Part shown: one piece after another, positions 30,961 through 43,112 of the stretch
Position numbering within the stretch: position 1 is the first letter of the stretch
How the letters are laid out: every line of letters starts with the position of its first letter
Assembly (NCBI RefSeq): GCF_900105095.1
Contig: NZ_LT629743.1
Location: 806,001 to 870,000 of the forward strand
Direction of reading: 5' to 3'
Source of the DNA: Erythrobacter sp. HL-111
Lineage (GTDB): Bacteria; Pseudomonadota; Alphaproteobacteria; Sphingomonadales; Sphingomonadaceae
Length of the DNA stretch: 64,000 nucleotides
Notes under the pieces: model-generated
The model's input: the letters and a program-made list of their open reading frames with translations, nothing else
Told to the model about the DNA's origin: nothing
Database searches by the model: none
Program-made: the position numbers and the translations under genes

Positions 30961-31971
30961 ATGGCTACACCGACCGCCCCGCACTTCCCTTCGGGCAAGC
31001 CCCGCGTCGTGGTGACGCGCCACCTCATGCCGCAGGTCGAGGCCCGCATGAGCGAGCTCTACGATGCCGTCCTCAACGAGAGCGACCGGCCGATGAGCCG
31101 CGAGGAACTGGTCGAGGCGATGCGGGACTGCGACGTGCTGGTTCCGACCGTGACCGACCGGATCGATGCGGACATGATTGCGGAATGCGGCGAGCGGCTC
31201 GGCCTGATCGCCAATTTCGGGGCTGGGACCGAACACATCGATCTCGCCGCAGCGGCCAAGCGGCGGATCATCGTTACCAACACGCCCGGCGTCTTCACCG
31301 ACGACACCGCGGACATCGCGATGGCGATGATCCTCGGCGTGCCGCGCCGCATCCGCGAGGGCACGCAGCTCGTCCGGCGCGGCGAATGGACCGGCTGGGC
31401 GCCTTCGGGCCTGCTCGGCCGCAAGATCGGCGGCAAGGTGCTCGGCATCATCGGCATGGGCCGGATCGGGCAGGCGGTGGCGCACCGGGCGCGCGCCTTC
31501 GGGCTCGAGATCGCCTATTACGCGCGAAAACCGCTGCCCGAGGCGGCCGAACGGATGTTCGCGGCGCGCTTCGTCGCCGATCTCGACGAACTGGTCGCAC
31601 AGGCGGATATCCTCACCCTGCACTGCCCGCTGACGCAGGAAACGCGCGGGATGATCGACGCGCGCCGGATCGCGCTGATGAAGCAGGGCGCGAGCATCAT
31701 CAACACCGCGCGGGGCGAGCTGATCGACCAGGAAGCGCTGGTCGAGGCGCTGCACGAGGGGCGCCTCGCGGGCGCGGGGCTGGACGTCTATCCGGAAGAG
31801 CCGAAAGTGGACAAACGCCTGCTCGACCATCCCAACGTCATGACCCTCCCCCACATCGGCAGCGCCACGGTCGAGGGGCGCGAGGCTTCGGGCGAGAAGG
31901 TGATCGCCAACATCCGCTTCTGGGCCGACGGGCACCGCCCGCCGGATCAGGTGCTGACGGGGTTGATCTGA
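30961..31971 (+). CDS. D-2-hydroxyacid dehydrogenase (glyoxylate/hydroxypyruvate reductase type)
   Basis: NAD(P)-dependent reduction of 2-ketoacids such as glyoxylate. The 336-residue protein has the Rossmann motif GIIGMGRIGQAV and the catalytic triad: Arg in INTARGELID, Glu in YPEEPKV and His in LPHIGSAT. I start at ATG 30961; the longer open frame upstream overlaps the SH3 gene. It is convergent with the nitronate monooxygenase gene, with four bases between the stops. Confidence 0.93.
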   Translation: MATPTAPHFPSGKPRVVVTRHLMPQVEARMSELYDAVLNESDRPMSREELVEAMRDCDVLVPTVTDRIDADMIAECGERLGLIANFGAGTEHIDLAAAAKRRIIVTNTPGVFTDDTADIAMAMILGVPRRIREGTQLVRRGEWTGWAPSGLLGRKIGGKVLGIIGMGRIGQAVAHRARAFGLEIAYYARKPLPEAAERMFAARFVADLDELVAQADILTLHCPLTQETRGMIDARRIALMKQGASIINTARGELIDQEALVEALHEGRLAGAGLDVYPEEPKVDKRLLDHPNVMTLPHIGSATVEGREASGEKVIANIRFWADGHRPPDQVLTGLI

Positions 31972-31975
31972 CCCC

Positions 31976-33379
31976 TCAATCCCCCGTCAAAATCCGCTCG
32001 ACCAGTTCGCCCACGCTCGGCGTGTAGCCGTTCGAATAGAACGGGTCGGTCTTGAACCGGTAGGCCGAATGGCCTGCGAAGGCGAGGTTGTCGGCCGGAT
32101 CGTCGCCGTGGGCGATTTCCTGCAGGGTCTTCTGGATGCAGAAGCTGCGCGGGTCGGCGAGCCGGCCCGTGGTGAAATCGTCGTGGTCCTTCCAGCTCGA
32201 AAACTGGCAGTGCGACAGGCAGCCCATGCAGTCCTGCTGGTCCTTGCGGATCTCGTCGCGCTTTTCCGGGGTGACGAACACGATCGTGTTCTCGGGCGTC
32301 TTGAGCGGTTCGGTATGGCCCTGGCGCATCCACACCTCGGCGCGGGCGCGATCCTCCGGGGTGACCCAGAAGCTTCGCGCCTTGCCGGTGTCGCCGAGCT
32401 GCACGGTGCCTTCCGTCTCGCCGCGCTTGTAGAAGGGAATCTGCCGTTCGGAGCGGTGCATGAGGTCGTAGAGGAAAGGCGTCTTGACCGCGCTCGAATA
32501 GAATCCGGTGGGCGAGAACTTGTGGAGGAGCACGTCGCCCTTCTCGACCGTCCGCAGCATGTCCTTCCAGACCTGCGGGATCGGGCTTTCCCGGGTCAGA
32601 AGGGGCCGCGTGCCGAACTGGAAGGCGATCTTGCCCAGTTCGGGATTGTCGATCCAGTCGTTCCATTCGCGCAGGTACCACACCCCGCCCGCCATGACGA
32701 TCGGCACGTCCTCGGAGACGCCTTCCTTGCGCATGGTGGCGCGCAGGTCCTTGACGCGGGGATAGGGGGCCTGCGGCTCGCGCGGGTCCTCGGCGTTGGA
32801 CAGGCCGTTGTGCCCGCCCGCAAGCCAGGGGTCCTCATAGACCACCGCCGCCATCAGTTCGGACACCTTGTGGTAGGAGCGCTTCCACAAGGCGCGGAAG
32901 GCGCGCGCGGAGCTGACGATGGGAAGGTAGCTGACGTTGAAGCGCGCCGCGATCTCGGCGAGCTTGTAAGGCATTCCCGCCCCGCAGGTGACGCCCGCGA
33001 CCATCCCGCGCGTGCGTTCGAGCACGCCTTCGAGCACGGTCTGCGCCCCGCCCATTTCCCACAGCACGTTGATGTTGATGGCGCCGCGCCCGCCCGCGAT
33101 CTCGTAGGCGCGGCGGACCTGTTCGGTCGCGCCGTCGATGGCGTAGCGGATCAATTGCTCGTGGCGTTCCTGCCGGGTCGCCTGCGGATAGACCTGCGGG
33201 ATGACATTGCCGTCCTCGTCATAGCTGTCGGCATTGACCGCGCTTACCGTGCCGATCCCGCCCGCGGCGGCCCAAGCGCCCGAACTCGCATGATTGGTCG
33301 CCGACACGCCCTTGCCGCCTTCGATCAGCGGCCACACTTCGCGCCCGCCGTAGACGATCGGACTCAATCCCTTGAACAA
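31976..33379 (-). CDS. Nitronate monooxygenase family flavoprotein with Cys-rich C-terminus
   Basis: TIM-barrel FMN enzyme of the nitronate monooxygenase / 2-nitropropane dioxygenase family, 467 residues, about 100 longer than the classical enzymes. Family blocks ACGAGMPYKL-like (TCGAGMPYKL) and MAGGVW are visible. The C-terminal ~90 residues carry a cluster, CMGCLSHC, and a further Cys (SFCIQK), which suggests a metal or Fe-S site. The start is TTG 33379, chosen because AGGGGAG lies eight bases upstream and the product then begins MFKGLSPIVYGG like relatives. The substrate is unknown. Confidence 0.88.
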   Translation of the reverse strand: MFKGLSPIVYGGREVWPLIEGGKGVSATNHASSGAWAAAGGIGTVSAVNADSYDEDGNVIPQVYPQATRQERHEQLIRYAIDGATEQVRRAYEIAGGRGAININVLWEMGGAQTVLEGVLERTRGMVAGVTCGAGMPYKLAEIAARFNVSYLPIVSSARAFRALWKRSYHKVSELMAAVVYEDPWLAGGHNGLSNAEDPREPQAPYPRVKDLRATMRKEGVSEDVPIVMAGGVWYLREWNDWIDNPELGKIAFQFGTRPLLTRESPIPQVWKDMLRTVEKGDVLLHKFSPTGFYSSAVKTPFLYDLMHRSERQIPFYKRGETEGTVQLGDTGKARSFWVTPEDRARAEVWMRQGHTEPLKTPENTIVFVTPEKRDEIRKDQQDCMGCLSHCQFSSWKDHDDFTTGRLADPRSFCIQKTLQEIAHGDDPADNLAFAGHSAYRFKTDPFYSNGYTPSVGELVERILTGD

Positions 33380-33394
33380 TTACTCACTCCCCTT

Positions 33395-33518
33395 CGCGCA
33401 CGCACCGGCCCTGCCGCGGCGTCGCATCAAATTGTCGCGCGCGCACGCAGCTTGCCGCCGCGTCGCATCGAACTTTCGCGCACGGGCGGGCCTTGCCGCC
33501 GCGTCGCCTTGAAATCCT
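33395..33518. repeat. Three imperfect tandem repeats of about 41 bases
   Basis: Three consecutive copies begin at about 33395, 33436 and 33477. Each reads CGCGCACGC then a short spacer, CTGCCGC-GCGTCGC (or TTGCCGCCGCGTCGC) and ends AT/TGAAxT. They fill the untranslated stretch before the nitronate monooxygenase start. Copies 2 and 3 are closest over TTGCCGCCGCGTCGC. They are too short and too few for a CRISPR and encode nothing obvious. Confidence 0.6.
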
Positions 33519-33590
33519 GGCGTCACATAAGGACGCGCCGGCGCCGCGGCAATGACATATGCATCGGCCCCTCCGCCCGGCCCGCGCCGG

Positions 33591-34319
33591 TCACGGCGCG
33601 CTGCACGGCTTGATCGCCTCGGGCTCCACGCGTGCCTCGCCCCGGCCGAAGCGGGCGAAATAGCCCTTGATGTCGGGCCGTTCGATGAATTCGAGCAGCA
33701 CATAGCCGACCGCCTCGAACTCGCAGAACAGCAGCGCATGGGGGATTCCGTGGCTGCCGACCGGGCGGTCGGTTTCGACCACGACGATTTCGCCCCCGGC
33801 GGCGAGCGCGGGCCACATGCGCCACAGGAAGGCGTAAGGCTCGGTCACCTCGTGGTACATGTGGACGAGGAAGATGCGGTCGAAACTGTCTGCCGGCAAT
33901 TGCGGATCGTCGACGCGTCCGGGCTTGATCGAGATGTTTTCCAGCCGTTCGCGCTCGACCCGCTGGCCGAGCCGCTCGAGCGCTTCCCAGTCGATGTCCT
34001 GCGCCAGCACGCGCCCTTCCTCGCCGACCCGTTCGGCGAGGCGGACCGTGTAATAGCCCGCGCCCGCGCCGATGTCGGCGACGGTCATGCCGACCTTGAT
34101 TTCGGCGAGATCCATGACGATCCGCGCCTCGTCGCGTTCGTCGCGGGCGACCTCGTCGGCGAACTGGTTGGAGACGACGCGGGGCACCGGCCGGTCGGGC
34201 CGGGGAAAATCGAGCGCGGTCGCCGGCCGGTCGGAAGAGCCGAAGACCCCGTCGCAGGCGGCGAGCGGGATCGCCAGCAGCAGGGACAGCGTCAGGGCCG
34301 GGATCAGTCGGGAACGCAT
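33591..34319 (-). CDS. SAM-dependent methyltransferase-fold lipoprotein
   Basis: A 242-residue protein that begins with a lipoprotein signal peptide. MRSRLIP is followed by a hydrophobic stretch and the lipobox LAAC, giving lipidated Cys22. The mature part is a complete class I methyltransferase fold with motif I VADIGAGAGYY (residues 80-90) and a later VDDPQLPADSFDRIF block. The combination is odd, since SAM is cytoplasmic. The domain may have lost catalysis, may bind another ligand, or may stay on the cytoplasmic side. It follows prfB on the same strand by 85 bases. Confidence 0.88.
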   Translation of the reverse strand: MRSRLIPALTLSLLLAIPLAACDGVFGSSDRPATALDFPRPDRPVPRVVSNQFADEVARDERDEARIVMDLAEIKVGMTVADIGAGAGYYTVRLAERVGEEGRVLAQDIDWEALERLGQRVERERLENISIKPGRVDDPQLPADSFDRIFLVHMYHEVTEPYAFLWRMWPALAAGGEIVVVETDRPVGSHGIPHALLFCEFEAVGYVLLEFIERPDIKGYFARFGRGEARVEPEAIKPCSAP

Positions 34320-34404
34320 CGAACCCGCCGCTTAGCCGCTGGAAACCGGCTTGGCAAAAGCGAATTTCGCGCGAAAGGGATAAGTCCCCGAACGCTCCAG
34401 CGGC

Positions 34405-35532
34405 CTATTCGACGTCCTCGATCTCGACCGTCTCGCCCGTCACCCGCTGGGCGAGCGCGGCCGAGATGAACGGGTCGATCTCCCCGTCGAGCACGTTGTC
34501 GGGCGAGGTCGATGTGACGCCGGTGCGAAGGTCCTTCACCATCTGGTACGGCTGAAGGACGTAGGAACGGATCTGGTGGCCCCAGCCGATCTCGCTCTTT
34601 TCCTGGTATTCGCCCGAGGCCGCCGCCTCGCGCATCGCCATTTCGCGTTCGAACAGGCGCGCTTTCAGCATGTTCATCGCGGTCGCGCGGTTCTTGTGCT
34701 GCGAGCGGTCGTTCTGGCTCGCCACCACGATCCCGGTCGGCTGGTGGGTGATGCGGACTGCGGAATCGGTCGTGTTGACGTGCTGCCCGCCCGCACCGGA
34801 CGCGCGGTATGTGTCGATCTTGAGGTCGGCCGGGTTGATCTCGATGTCGATGTCGTCGTCGATCACGGGATAGACCCAGACGCTCGAAAAGCTGGTATGC
34901 CGGCGCGCGGAACTGTCGTAGGGGCTGATGCGGACGAGCCGGTGGACGCCGCTCTCGGTCTTGGCATAGCCATAGGCGTTCTCGCCCTTGATCAGCAGGG
35001 TCGCCGACTTGATCCCCGCGGCCTCGCCCGCCTGGTATTCGACCGTCTCGACCTTGAAGCCGCGCCTTTCGGCCCAGCGCGAATACATCCGCAGCAGCAT
35101 CTCGGCCCAGTCCTGGCTTTCGGTCCCGCCGGCACCGGCGTGGATTTCGAGATAGGTGTCGTTGCCGTCCGCTTCGCCGGACAGCAGGGCCTGCACCTTG
35201 TCGGCGTCGGCCCGTTCGGCGAGCCGCGCGAGGCTCCTGAGCCCGTCCTGGACGACGTCCTCCTCGCCTTCGGCCTCGCCCATTTCGACGAATTCGACGG
35301 CATCGGCCATTTCGCTCGAGATTTCGCGGACCGTGCTCACCGCCGTCTCGAGCGTCTTCTGCTCGCGGCTGATCGCCTGGGCTTCCTTGGGATTGTCCCA
35401 CAGCGAGGGATCCTGCACCCGCGCGTTCAGTTCGTCGAGCCGGCGCAGGGCGCGTTCCCAGTCGAGCGACTGGCGCACCAGCGCAAGCGCGGCTTCGATC
35501 CGGTCGATATGGGCCTGGGCTTCTGCCCGCAT
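34405..35532 (-). CDS. prfB: Peptide chain release factor 2
   Basis: Releases nascent chains at UGA and UAA codons. The 375-residue protein contains the GGQ motif in [12 protein letters not shown] and a stop-recognition loop reading [13 protein letters not shown], where E. coli has SPF. The gene reads straight through, so the programmed +1 frameshift of many prfB genes is absent, as I expect in alphaproteobacteria. It belongs to a minus-strand run amidase, PBP1A, peroxiredoxin, prfB. Confidence 0.96.
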   Translation of the reverse strand: MRAEAQAHIDRIEAALALVRQSLDWERALRRLDELNARVQDPSLWDNPKEAQAISREQKTLETAVSTVREISSEMADAVEFVEMGEAEGEEDVVQDGLRSLARLAERADADKVQALLSGEADGNDTYLEIHAGAGGTESQDWAEMLLRMYSRWAERRGFKVETVEYQAGEAAGIKSATLLIKGENAYGYAKTESGVHRLVRISPYDSSARRHTSFSSVWVYPVIDDDIDIEINPADLKIDTYRASGAGGQHVNTTDSAVRITHQPTGIVVASQNDRSQHKNRATAMNMLKARLFEREMAMREAAASGEYQEKSEIGWGHQIRSYVLQPYQMVKDLRTGVTSTSPDNVLDGEIDPFISAALAQRVTGETVEIEDVE

Positions 35533-35611
35533 GGAGGTTCCTTCAGCGCTAGCGACGTCCCGCCCGGCCGGCGGGACGCCTCACCTAGCGCGCATCATCC
35601 AATTGTAAAGA

Positions 35612-36142
35612 TCAGCGCGAAAGCGCCCTGACCGCGGCAAGCGTTTCCTTCACGTGGCCGCGATAGTCGCTGTCCGAGTGAACCGCCACGATCCGGCCGT
35701 CCGGCGCGATGACATAGGAGGTACGGCTGGCGAGCCCGGTGGTGCCGAGCTTCACGTCGTAATCCGCGATCACCTTCGCGCTCGCGACGCCGACAGGGAA
35801 GGCGTCGCGGCATTCCTCGCGGCTGAAGCGCTTGAGCGTGGCGATGTCATCGTTCGACATTCCGATGACGCTCGCCCCGGCCTCCCGGAATTCGCCCATG
35901 CTCTCGGCAAAGGCATTGGCTTCGAGCGTGCAGCCCTGGGTGAAGGCCTTGGGATAGAAATAGAGCACGACCGGCCCCTTCCCGAGCGCTTCGCGCAGGG
36001 AAAAGGCGAATTCCTTGCCCGCAAGCGCGGCCTGGGTCGAGAAGGCGGGTGCCGTCTTGCCCACGGGAAGATCGGCGAGCGCCGGGGCGGCGGGGAGGTT
36101 CACGGCCAGGGCGGCGGCAAGCAGGGCGAAAGAACGGGTCAT
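35612..36142 (-). CDS. Exported peroxiredoxin (AhpC/TSA, BCP-like)
   Basis: Thiol peroxidase of 176 residues with a cleavable signal peptide (about residues 1-23, ending APALAD), so it should act in the periplasm. The peroxidatic site PKAFTQGCTLEA keeps the Pro, Thr and Cys of the PxxxTxxC motif; a second Cys (REECRDAF) may resolve the disulfide. ATG 36142 is chosen because CAGGAG lies nine bases upstream. An ATG nine bases earlier abuts that site. It stands between PBP1A and prfB and may protect envelope proteins from peroxide. Confidence 0.9.
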   Translation of the reverse strand: MTRSFALLAAALAVNLPAAPALADLPVGKTAPAFSTQAALAGKEFAFSLREALGKGPVVLYFYPKAFTQGCTLEANAFAESMGEFREAGASVIGMSNDDIATLKRFSREECRDAFPVGVASAKVIADYDVKLGTTGLASRTSYVIAPDGRIVAVHSDSDYRGHVKETLAAVRALSR

Positions 36143-36194
36143 CACTGTCATCTCCTGACGAAACGGATGGCGGGGCAGATACGCATGGCGGTGC

Positions 36195-38708
36195 TCAGTA
36201 GATGCCGCCCTGCTCCTCGACGAAATCGCTCGGCTGGCCGAAGGGGTTTTCCTGCCGGCGCGGCACCGCGCCAAGGCGCCCGGTGCGGATGAGGTCTAGA
36301 ATCTCGTCCCGCCGCGCGGCGATCGCGTCCTGCCGGGTGTAACGCTCGGGTTCGGTGTCGGGCTTGAACGCTTCCCAGATGATGCCGGAAAGCGGATCGT
36401 CCGAGGGCCAGCCCTCGAACACGCGCTTGCCGGTGCGGCGGTCGACGCGGACCATCCGCACGCCCTCGGGCGCTACCGACGGGAGGTCCGACCAGCGCGG
36501 CCTGGTCCGCTCGATCAGGCTCTTCACGATCGGCGCTGCGATCGTTCCGCCATAGGCATAGCCGCCCATGTTGCGCGGGGTGTCGAAACCGACATAGGCG
36601 CCCGCGACCAATTGCTGCGTGCCGCCGACGAACCACACGTCCTTCGGCCCGCTGGTGGTCCCGGTCTTGCCGAACAGCGGCAGGCCGAGATCGCGCAGGT
36701 TCGTCGCCGTGCCGCGCTGGACCACCCCTTCGAGCATGTGCATCACCTGGAAGGCGGTGCGCGGGTCCATCGCCTGCTCGCCCTTCAGACCGAAACGCGG
36801 CATCGGCTGCCCGTCCCATTCGGCCATGTTGCAGCCCCGGCACGGCCGTTCGTCGGCGCGCCAGATGACCTTGCCGCGGCGGTCCTGCACGTAGTCGATC
36901 ACGGTCGGCTGGTTGAGCCGCCCGTGATTGGCGAGCGCGGCGTAGGCGGCGACCATCCTTGCGACCGTCGTCTCGCCGGCGCCGAGCGCGGTCGAGGGAT
37001 AGGGCTGCGCCTCGTCGGTGATGCCGACCTGCTCGATCGCCCGGACCACGTTGTCGAAGCCAACGGTCGAGCCGATCTGCACGGTCATGATGTTCTGCGA
37101 CTGTTCGAGCCCGTAGCGCATCGGGAACTGCCCGGCACGCCCGCCGCGAATGCATTTCTCGCCGAGGTTCGCGCCCTGGTAGTAGCAGTAGCGGGTGTTG
37201 TCGATCCGGGTCGACGGCGTCATCCCGTTGTCGAGCCCGGCGGCATAGACGAAGGGCTTGATGGTCGAGCCCGGCTGGCGGTTCGCCTGGGTGGCGCGGT
37301 TGAAGTCCGACAGGCGGAAATCGAACCCGCCCTGCATCGCGAGCACGCGCCCGTATTGCGCGTCCTGCACGACGATCCCGCCCTGCGCTTCGGGCACGGT
37401 GGCGACCGCATAGCCGTTCCCCGCGGGCCTCGCGACGATCACGTCGCCGGTCTTCAGGGCATCGGGAAGGCCTGTCAGCGGCGCTTCGATCCCGTCGGAA
37501 AAGCCGATCCGGGCCGAGGCCCCGTCGCGGCTGGTGACGACGCCGAGGCGCCAGTCCCGGTAGCGAATGCCGAGCGGTGAACTCTGCAACTGGCGCGCCC
37601 ACGTGCCTTCGGAAACGTCGATCGTTGCGATCGCCCCGCTCCAGCCGCGATTGCCGTGATAGCGCAGCAGCCCTTCGCGCAGCGCAGCGCGCGCGGCGTC
37701 CTGCATTTCGGGGTCGAGCGAAGTGCGCACCCACAGCCCGCCGGCATAGACGCTGTTGGGGCCATCCTCGGCGGTTTCGCCGAACCGCGCGATCAGCTGG
37801 CGCCGCACTTCCTCGAGGAAATAGCCCGCATCGACGCTGCGTTCGCGCCGCTGGGTGACGAGGCCGAGCGGCTCGGCCGCCGCCTCGGCGCGCTCGGCCT
37901 CGGTGATGAAGCCGTTCGCCTCCATCTGCCCGAGCACGAAATTGCGCCGCCCGATCGCCGCCTGTTCCTGACCTTTCCGGCCATAGCGTTCGGGCGCCTT
38001 GGGCAGGATCGCAAGGAAGGCCATTTCGTGCAGGTCGAGATCGGCCACGTCCTTGTCGAAATAGGCCCGCGCGGCGGCCTGCACCCCGAAGGAGCGCCGC
38101 CCGAGCGGGATCTCGTTCAGGTAGAGCTCGAGGATCTCCTGCTTGCTCATCGCGTCCTCGATCCGGCTCGCGAGGATCATTTCCTTCAGCTTGCGCGTGA
38201 CCGAATATTCATCGCCCAGGAGAAGGTTCTTCGCGACCTGCTGGGTGATGGTCGAACCGCCCACCGCGCGCTCGCCCGAGCCCATCTTGGCGACGTAGTC
38301 GAAGGCGGCGTTGAGCGTGCCGGTGAAATCGACCCCGCCGTGGCTGTAGAAGGTCTTGTCCTCGGCCGAGATGTAGGCCTGCTTCAGCCTTTCGGGAAAA
38401 TCGGGATATTGCAGCTGCACCCGCCGCTCGCGGGCGTAGGAATGGACGATTTCCCCGTCGAACCCGCGCACGACGGTCGGCAGCGGGGTTTCGTATTCGA
38501 GCAGCCTATCGGCATTCGGCAGGTCGCTCGCCAGAGAGAGCCACGCCGCGACCCACAGCGCGGCGAGCAGCGCGAAGGCGGCGGCAGCGAGCTTGAACAG
38601 CCAGCTCTCGCGCCATTTCGCGGCAAACCACGCGGCGAGCCCGCCAAGGTCGCGGTTGAGGCGGTAGCGGACATAGTCGACAAAGGGCAGGGTCGCGGGG
38701 TCGGTCAT
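36195..38708 (-). CDS. mrcA: Penicillin-binding protein 1A
   Basis: Bifunctional inner-membrane peptidoglycan synthase, about 837 residues. A transmembrane anchor lies near residues 38-60. It is followed by a glycosyltransferase (GT51) domain with EDKTFYSHGG and GGSTITQQVAKNL, an OB-like insert, and a transpeptidase with the three penicillin-site motifs: SxxK in GSTIKPF, SQN, and KTGTT. ATG 38708 is preferred to a GTG seven codons upstream; neither has a strong ribosome site. The gene follows the amidase on the same strand, a pairing also recalled from other alphaproteobacteria. Confidence 0.94.
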   Translation of the reverse strand: MTDPATLPFVDYVRYRLNRDLGGLAAWFAAKWRESWLFKLAAAAFALLAALWVAAWLSLASDLPNADRLLEYETPLPTVVRGFDGEIVHSYARERRVQLQYPDFPERLKQAYISAEDKTFYSHGGVDFTGTLNAAFDYVAKMGSGERAVGGSTITQQVAKNLLLGDEYSVTRKLKEMILASRIEDAMSKQEILELYLNEIPLGRRSFGVQAAARAYFDKDVADLDLHEMAFLAILPKAPERYGRKGQEQAAIGRRNFVLGQMEANGFITEAERAEAAAEPLGLVTQRRERSVDAGYFLEEVRRQLIARFGETAEDGPNSVYAGGLWVRTSLDPEMQDAARAALREGLLRYHGNRGWSGAIATIDVSEGTWARQLQSSPLGIRYRDWRLGVVTSRDGASARIGFSDGIEAPLTGLPDALKTGDVIVARPAGNGYAVATVPEAQGGIVVQDAQYGRVLAMQGGFDFRLSDFNRATQANRQPGSTIKPFVYAAGLDNGMTPSTRIDNTRYCYYQGANLGEKCIRGGRAGQFPMRYGLEQSQNIMTVQIGSTVGFDNVVRAIEQVGITDEAQPYPSTALGAGETTVARMVAAYAALANHGRLNQPTVIDYVQDRRGKVIWRADERPCRGCNMAEWDGQPMPRFGLKGEQAMDPRTAFQVMHMLEGVVQRGTATNLRDLGLPLFGKTGTTSGPKDVWFVGGTQQLVAGAYVGFDTPRNMGGYAYGGTIAAPIVKSLIERTRPRWSDLPSVAPEGVRMVRVDRRTGKRVFEGWPSDDPLSGIIWEAFKPDTEPERYTRQDAIAARRDEILDLIRTGRLGAVPRRQENPFGQPSDFVEEQGGIY

Positions 38709-38829
38709 GATCGGTCGGGCGATTAGCACGGTCTGCGAGCGACATTCCAGCCGCTTCGCGCTCGGTCAGCCCTGCCCCTTCGCCGCAGCGCGCTTTCGCC
38801 GCGCTTGACGATTGCCGGCACAGGCCGGT

Positions 38830-39699
38830 TCAGCGGGCGGCGCGGCGCGCGAAATAGACCCGGATCGCGCGCGCGAGCACCTCGGCATAGGCCTCGCGCC
38901 CTTCCTCGGTGGTGAGCCGCGCGCGGTCGTCGCGGTTGGTGACGAAGCCGCTTTCGAACAGCACGCCCGGCACGTCCGGCGCGCGCAGCACGGCGAGCGC
39001 GGCGGACCGGCGGGCCTGCGGGTGGAAGGCGATTCGCCCCTCGCCCTCGCGCGCGATGAGGGCGGCGAACTCGGTCGCGTCGTCCTGCGTGCGGCTCTGC
39101 GACAGCTCGACGAGGATCGCGCTCACCGTCTCGTTCTCGCCCCCGATCGCGACGCCGTTCAGCCTGTCGGCATCGTTCTCGCGTTCGGCAAAGCGCGCCG
39201 CCGCCTCGCTCGAGGCCTCGTTCGAGAGGGTGTAGATGCTCGCCCCGGCGACCTCCTCGCGCTCCCCCGCGCTGTCGGCATGGATCGACAGGAACAGGTC
39301 CGCGCCGAGCTGGCGGGCGATCTCGGGCCGGTCGGCGAGCGGCACGATGCGGTCGTCCTCGCGCGTCATGGCAACGCGGATGCCGCCCGCCTCGAGCAGT
39401 TCGGCGCGCAGGCTCCGGGCGATGGCGAGCACCACGTCCTTCTCGCGCACCCCGCCCCCGACCGAACCCGGATCGCGTCCCCCGTGCCCGGCGTCGATCA
39501 CCACCAGCGGGCGCGCGGGATCGTCCGGCCCGGCGATCTCCGGCAGGTCGAGCGCGCGCGCCTCTTCGCCTATGGGCAGGCGCAGGACATAGTCGCGTCC
39601 CCAATGCGGCACCGGGATCGCGAGCCCCGTCAGGACCGCACCGCCGAGGAGGATCGCGGGGAGGCCGAGGACCAGCAGCAGCAGCGTGCGAAAGCTCAT
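38830..39699 (-). CDS. N-acetylmuramoyl-L-alanine amidase
   Basis: Zinc-dependent Amidase_3 (AmiA/B/C type) that cuts the stem peptide from peptidoglycan during division. An N-terminal membrane segment or signal (about residues 3-26) is followed by zinc-site motifs VVIDAGHGGRDPG, SIHADS and the catalytic Glu in VLFESGFVTN. ATG 39699 is preferred to a TTG three codons earlier. It lacks an AMIN domain. It is divergent from rne and upstream of PBP1A. Confidence 0.92.
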   Translation of the reverse strand: MSFRTLLLLVLGLPAILLGGAVLTGLAIPVPHWGRDYVLRLPIGEEARALDLPEIAGPDDPARPLVVIDAGHGGRDPGSVGGGVREKDVVLAIARSLRAELLEAGGIRVAMTREDDRIVPLADRPEIARQLGADLFLSIHADSAGEREEVAGASIYTLSNEASSEAAARFAERENDADRLNGVAIGGENETVSAILVELSQSRTQDDATEFAALIAREGEGRIAFHPQARRSAALAVLRAPDVPGVLFESGFVTNRDDRARLTTEEGREAYAEVLARAIRVYFARRAAR

Positions 39700-40155
39700 G
39701 ACGCGCAACGCTTAGGATGTTGCGCGATGGAAGCGCAATAGAGTTGCGGGGGCTGACCCGTGGTGCTAGCACTTCCCAAGTGGACGTAACTGTTTTCAAG
39801 GGGCTCGCAGGACTATTCCTGCGAAGGCGTCCCGGAAAATCCCGACAGGTTGCTCCGCTCGATCGGCCCTGCGGCATCCTCCGCTCGGCCCGGATACAGG
39901 TTGATGCAGTGACGAGACGCTTCCCCCCGCAGACCAGCCCCGAGCGCATCCGTGCCGCTCGCGGCCACGCGGGGCGAGACGCGGGGACGACCCGCATTCC
40001 CGTCATGGCAGACACGAACAGCGCGCCGGCCTTCGCCGTCGAAACGGCCGCGAAATGCAATGGCGGCAGGGCCGGAAGGCTCGCCGCATCATCCCACAAT
40101 CTGCGCCCGCCCTGCCGCTTATCGCGAAAGCGGGCGGGCGCCTGGAGACTACATA
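39700..40155 (+). promoter_or_regulatory. Long rne leader with a strong hairpin at 40105-40139
   Basis: The 456 bases between the amidase and RNase E starts hold no convincing gene. They must contain the divergent promoters and a long 5' leader of rne. Just before the ribosome site (GGAG at 40144-40147) the arms GCCCGCC (40105-40111) and GGCGGGC (40133-40139) can pair, with a second inner stem CGCTT/AAAGCG. E. coli RNase E controls its own mRNA through a structured leader, so a similar role is plausible here but inferred. No clear -35/-10 pair was identified. Confidence 0.5.
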
Positions 40156-43047
<2,892 letters not shown>

Positions 43048-43112
43048 TCCGGCGGCGGCCGGGCCGTCCGGGCGGAACGATCAGGTGACGGGCCGGGCGG
43101 CCGGGCTCACGC

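Noticed and set aside
34405..35532. Programmed +1 frameshift in prfB
   Set aside because: The frame is continuous and the N-terminal region aligns without an internal stop, so no frameshift is needed.
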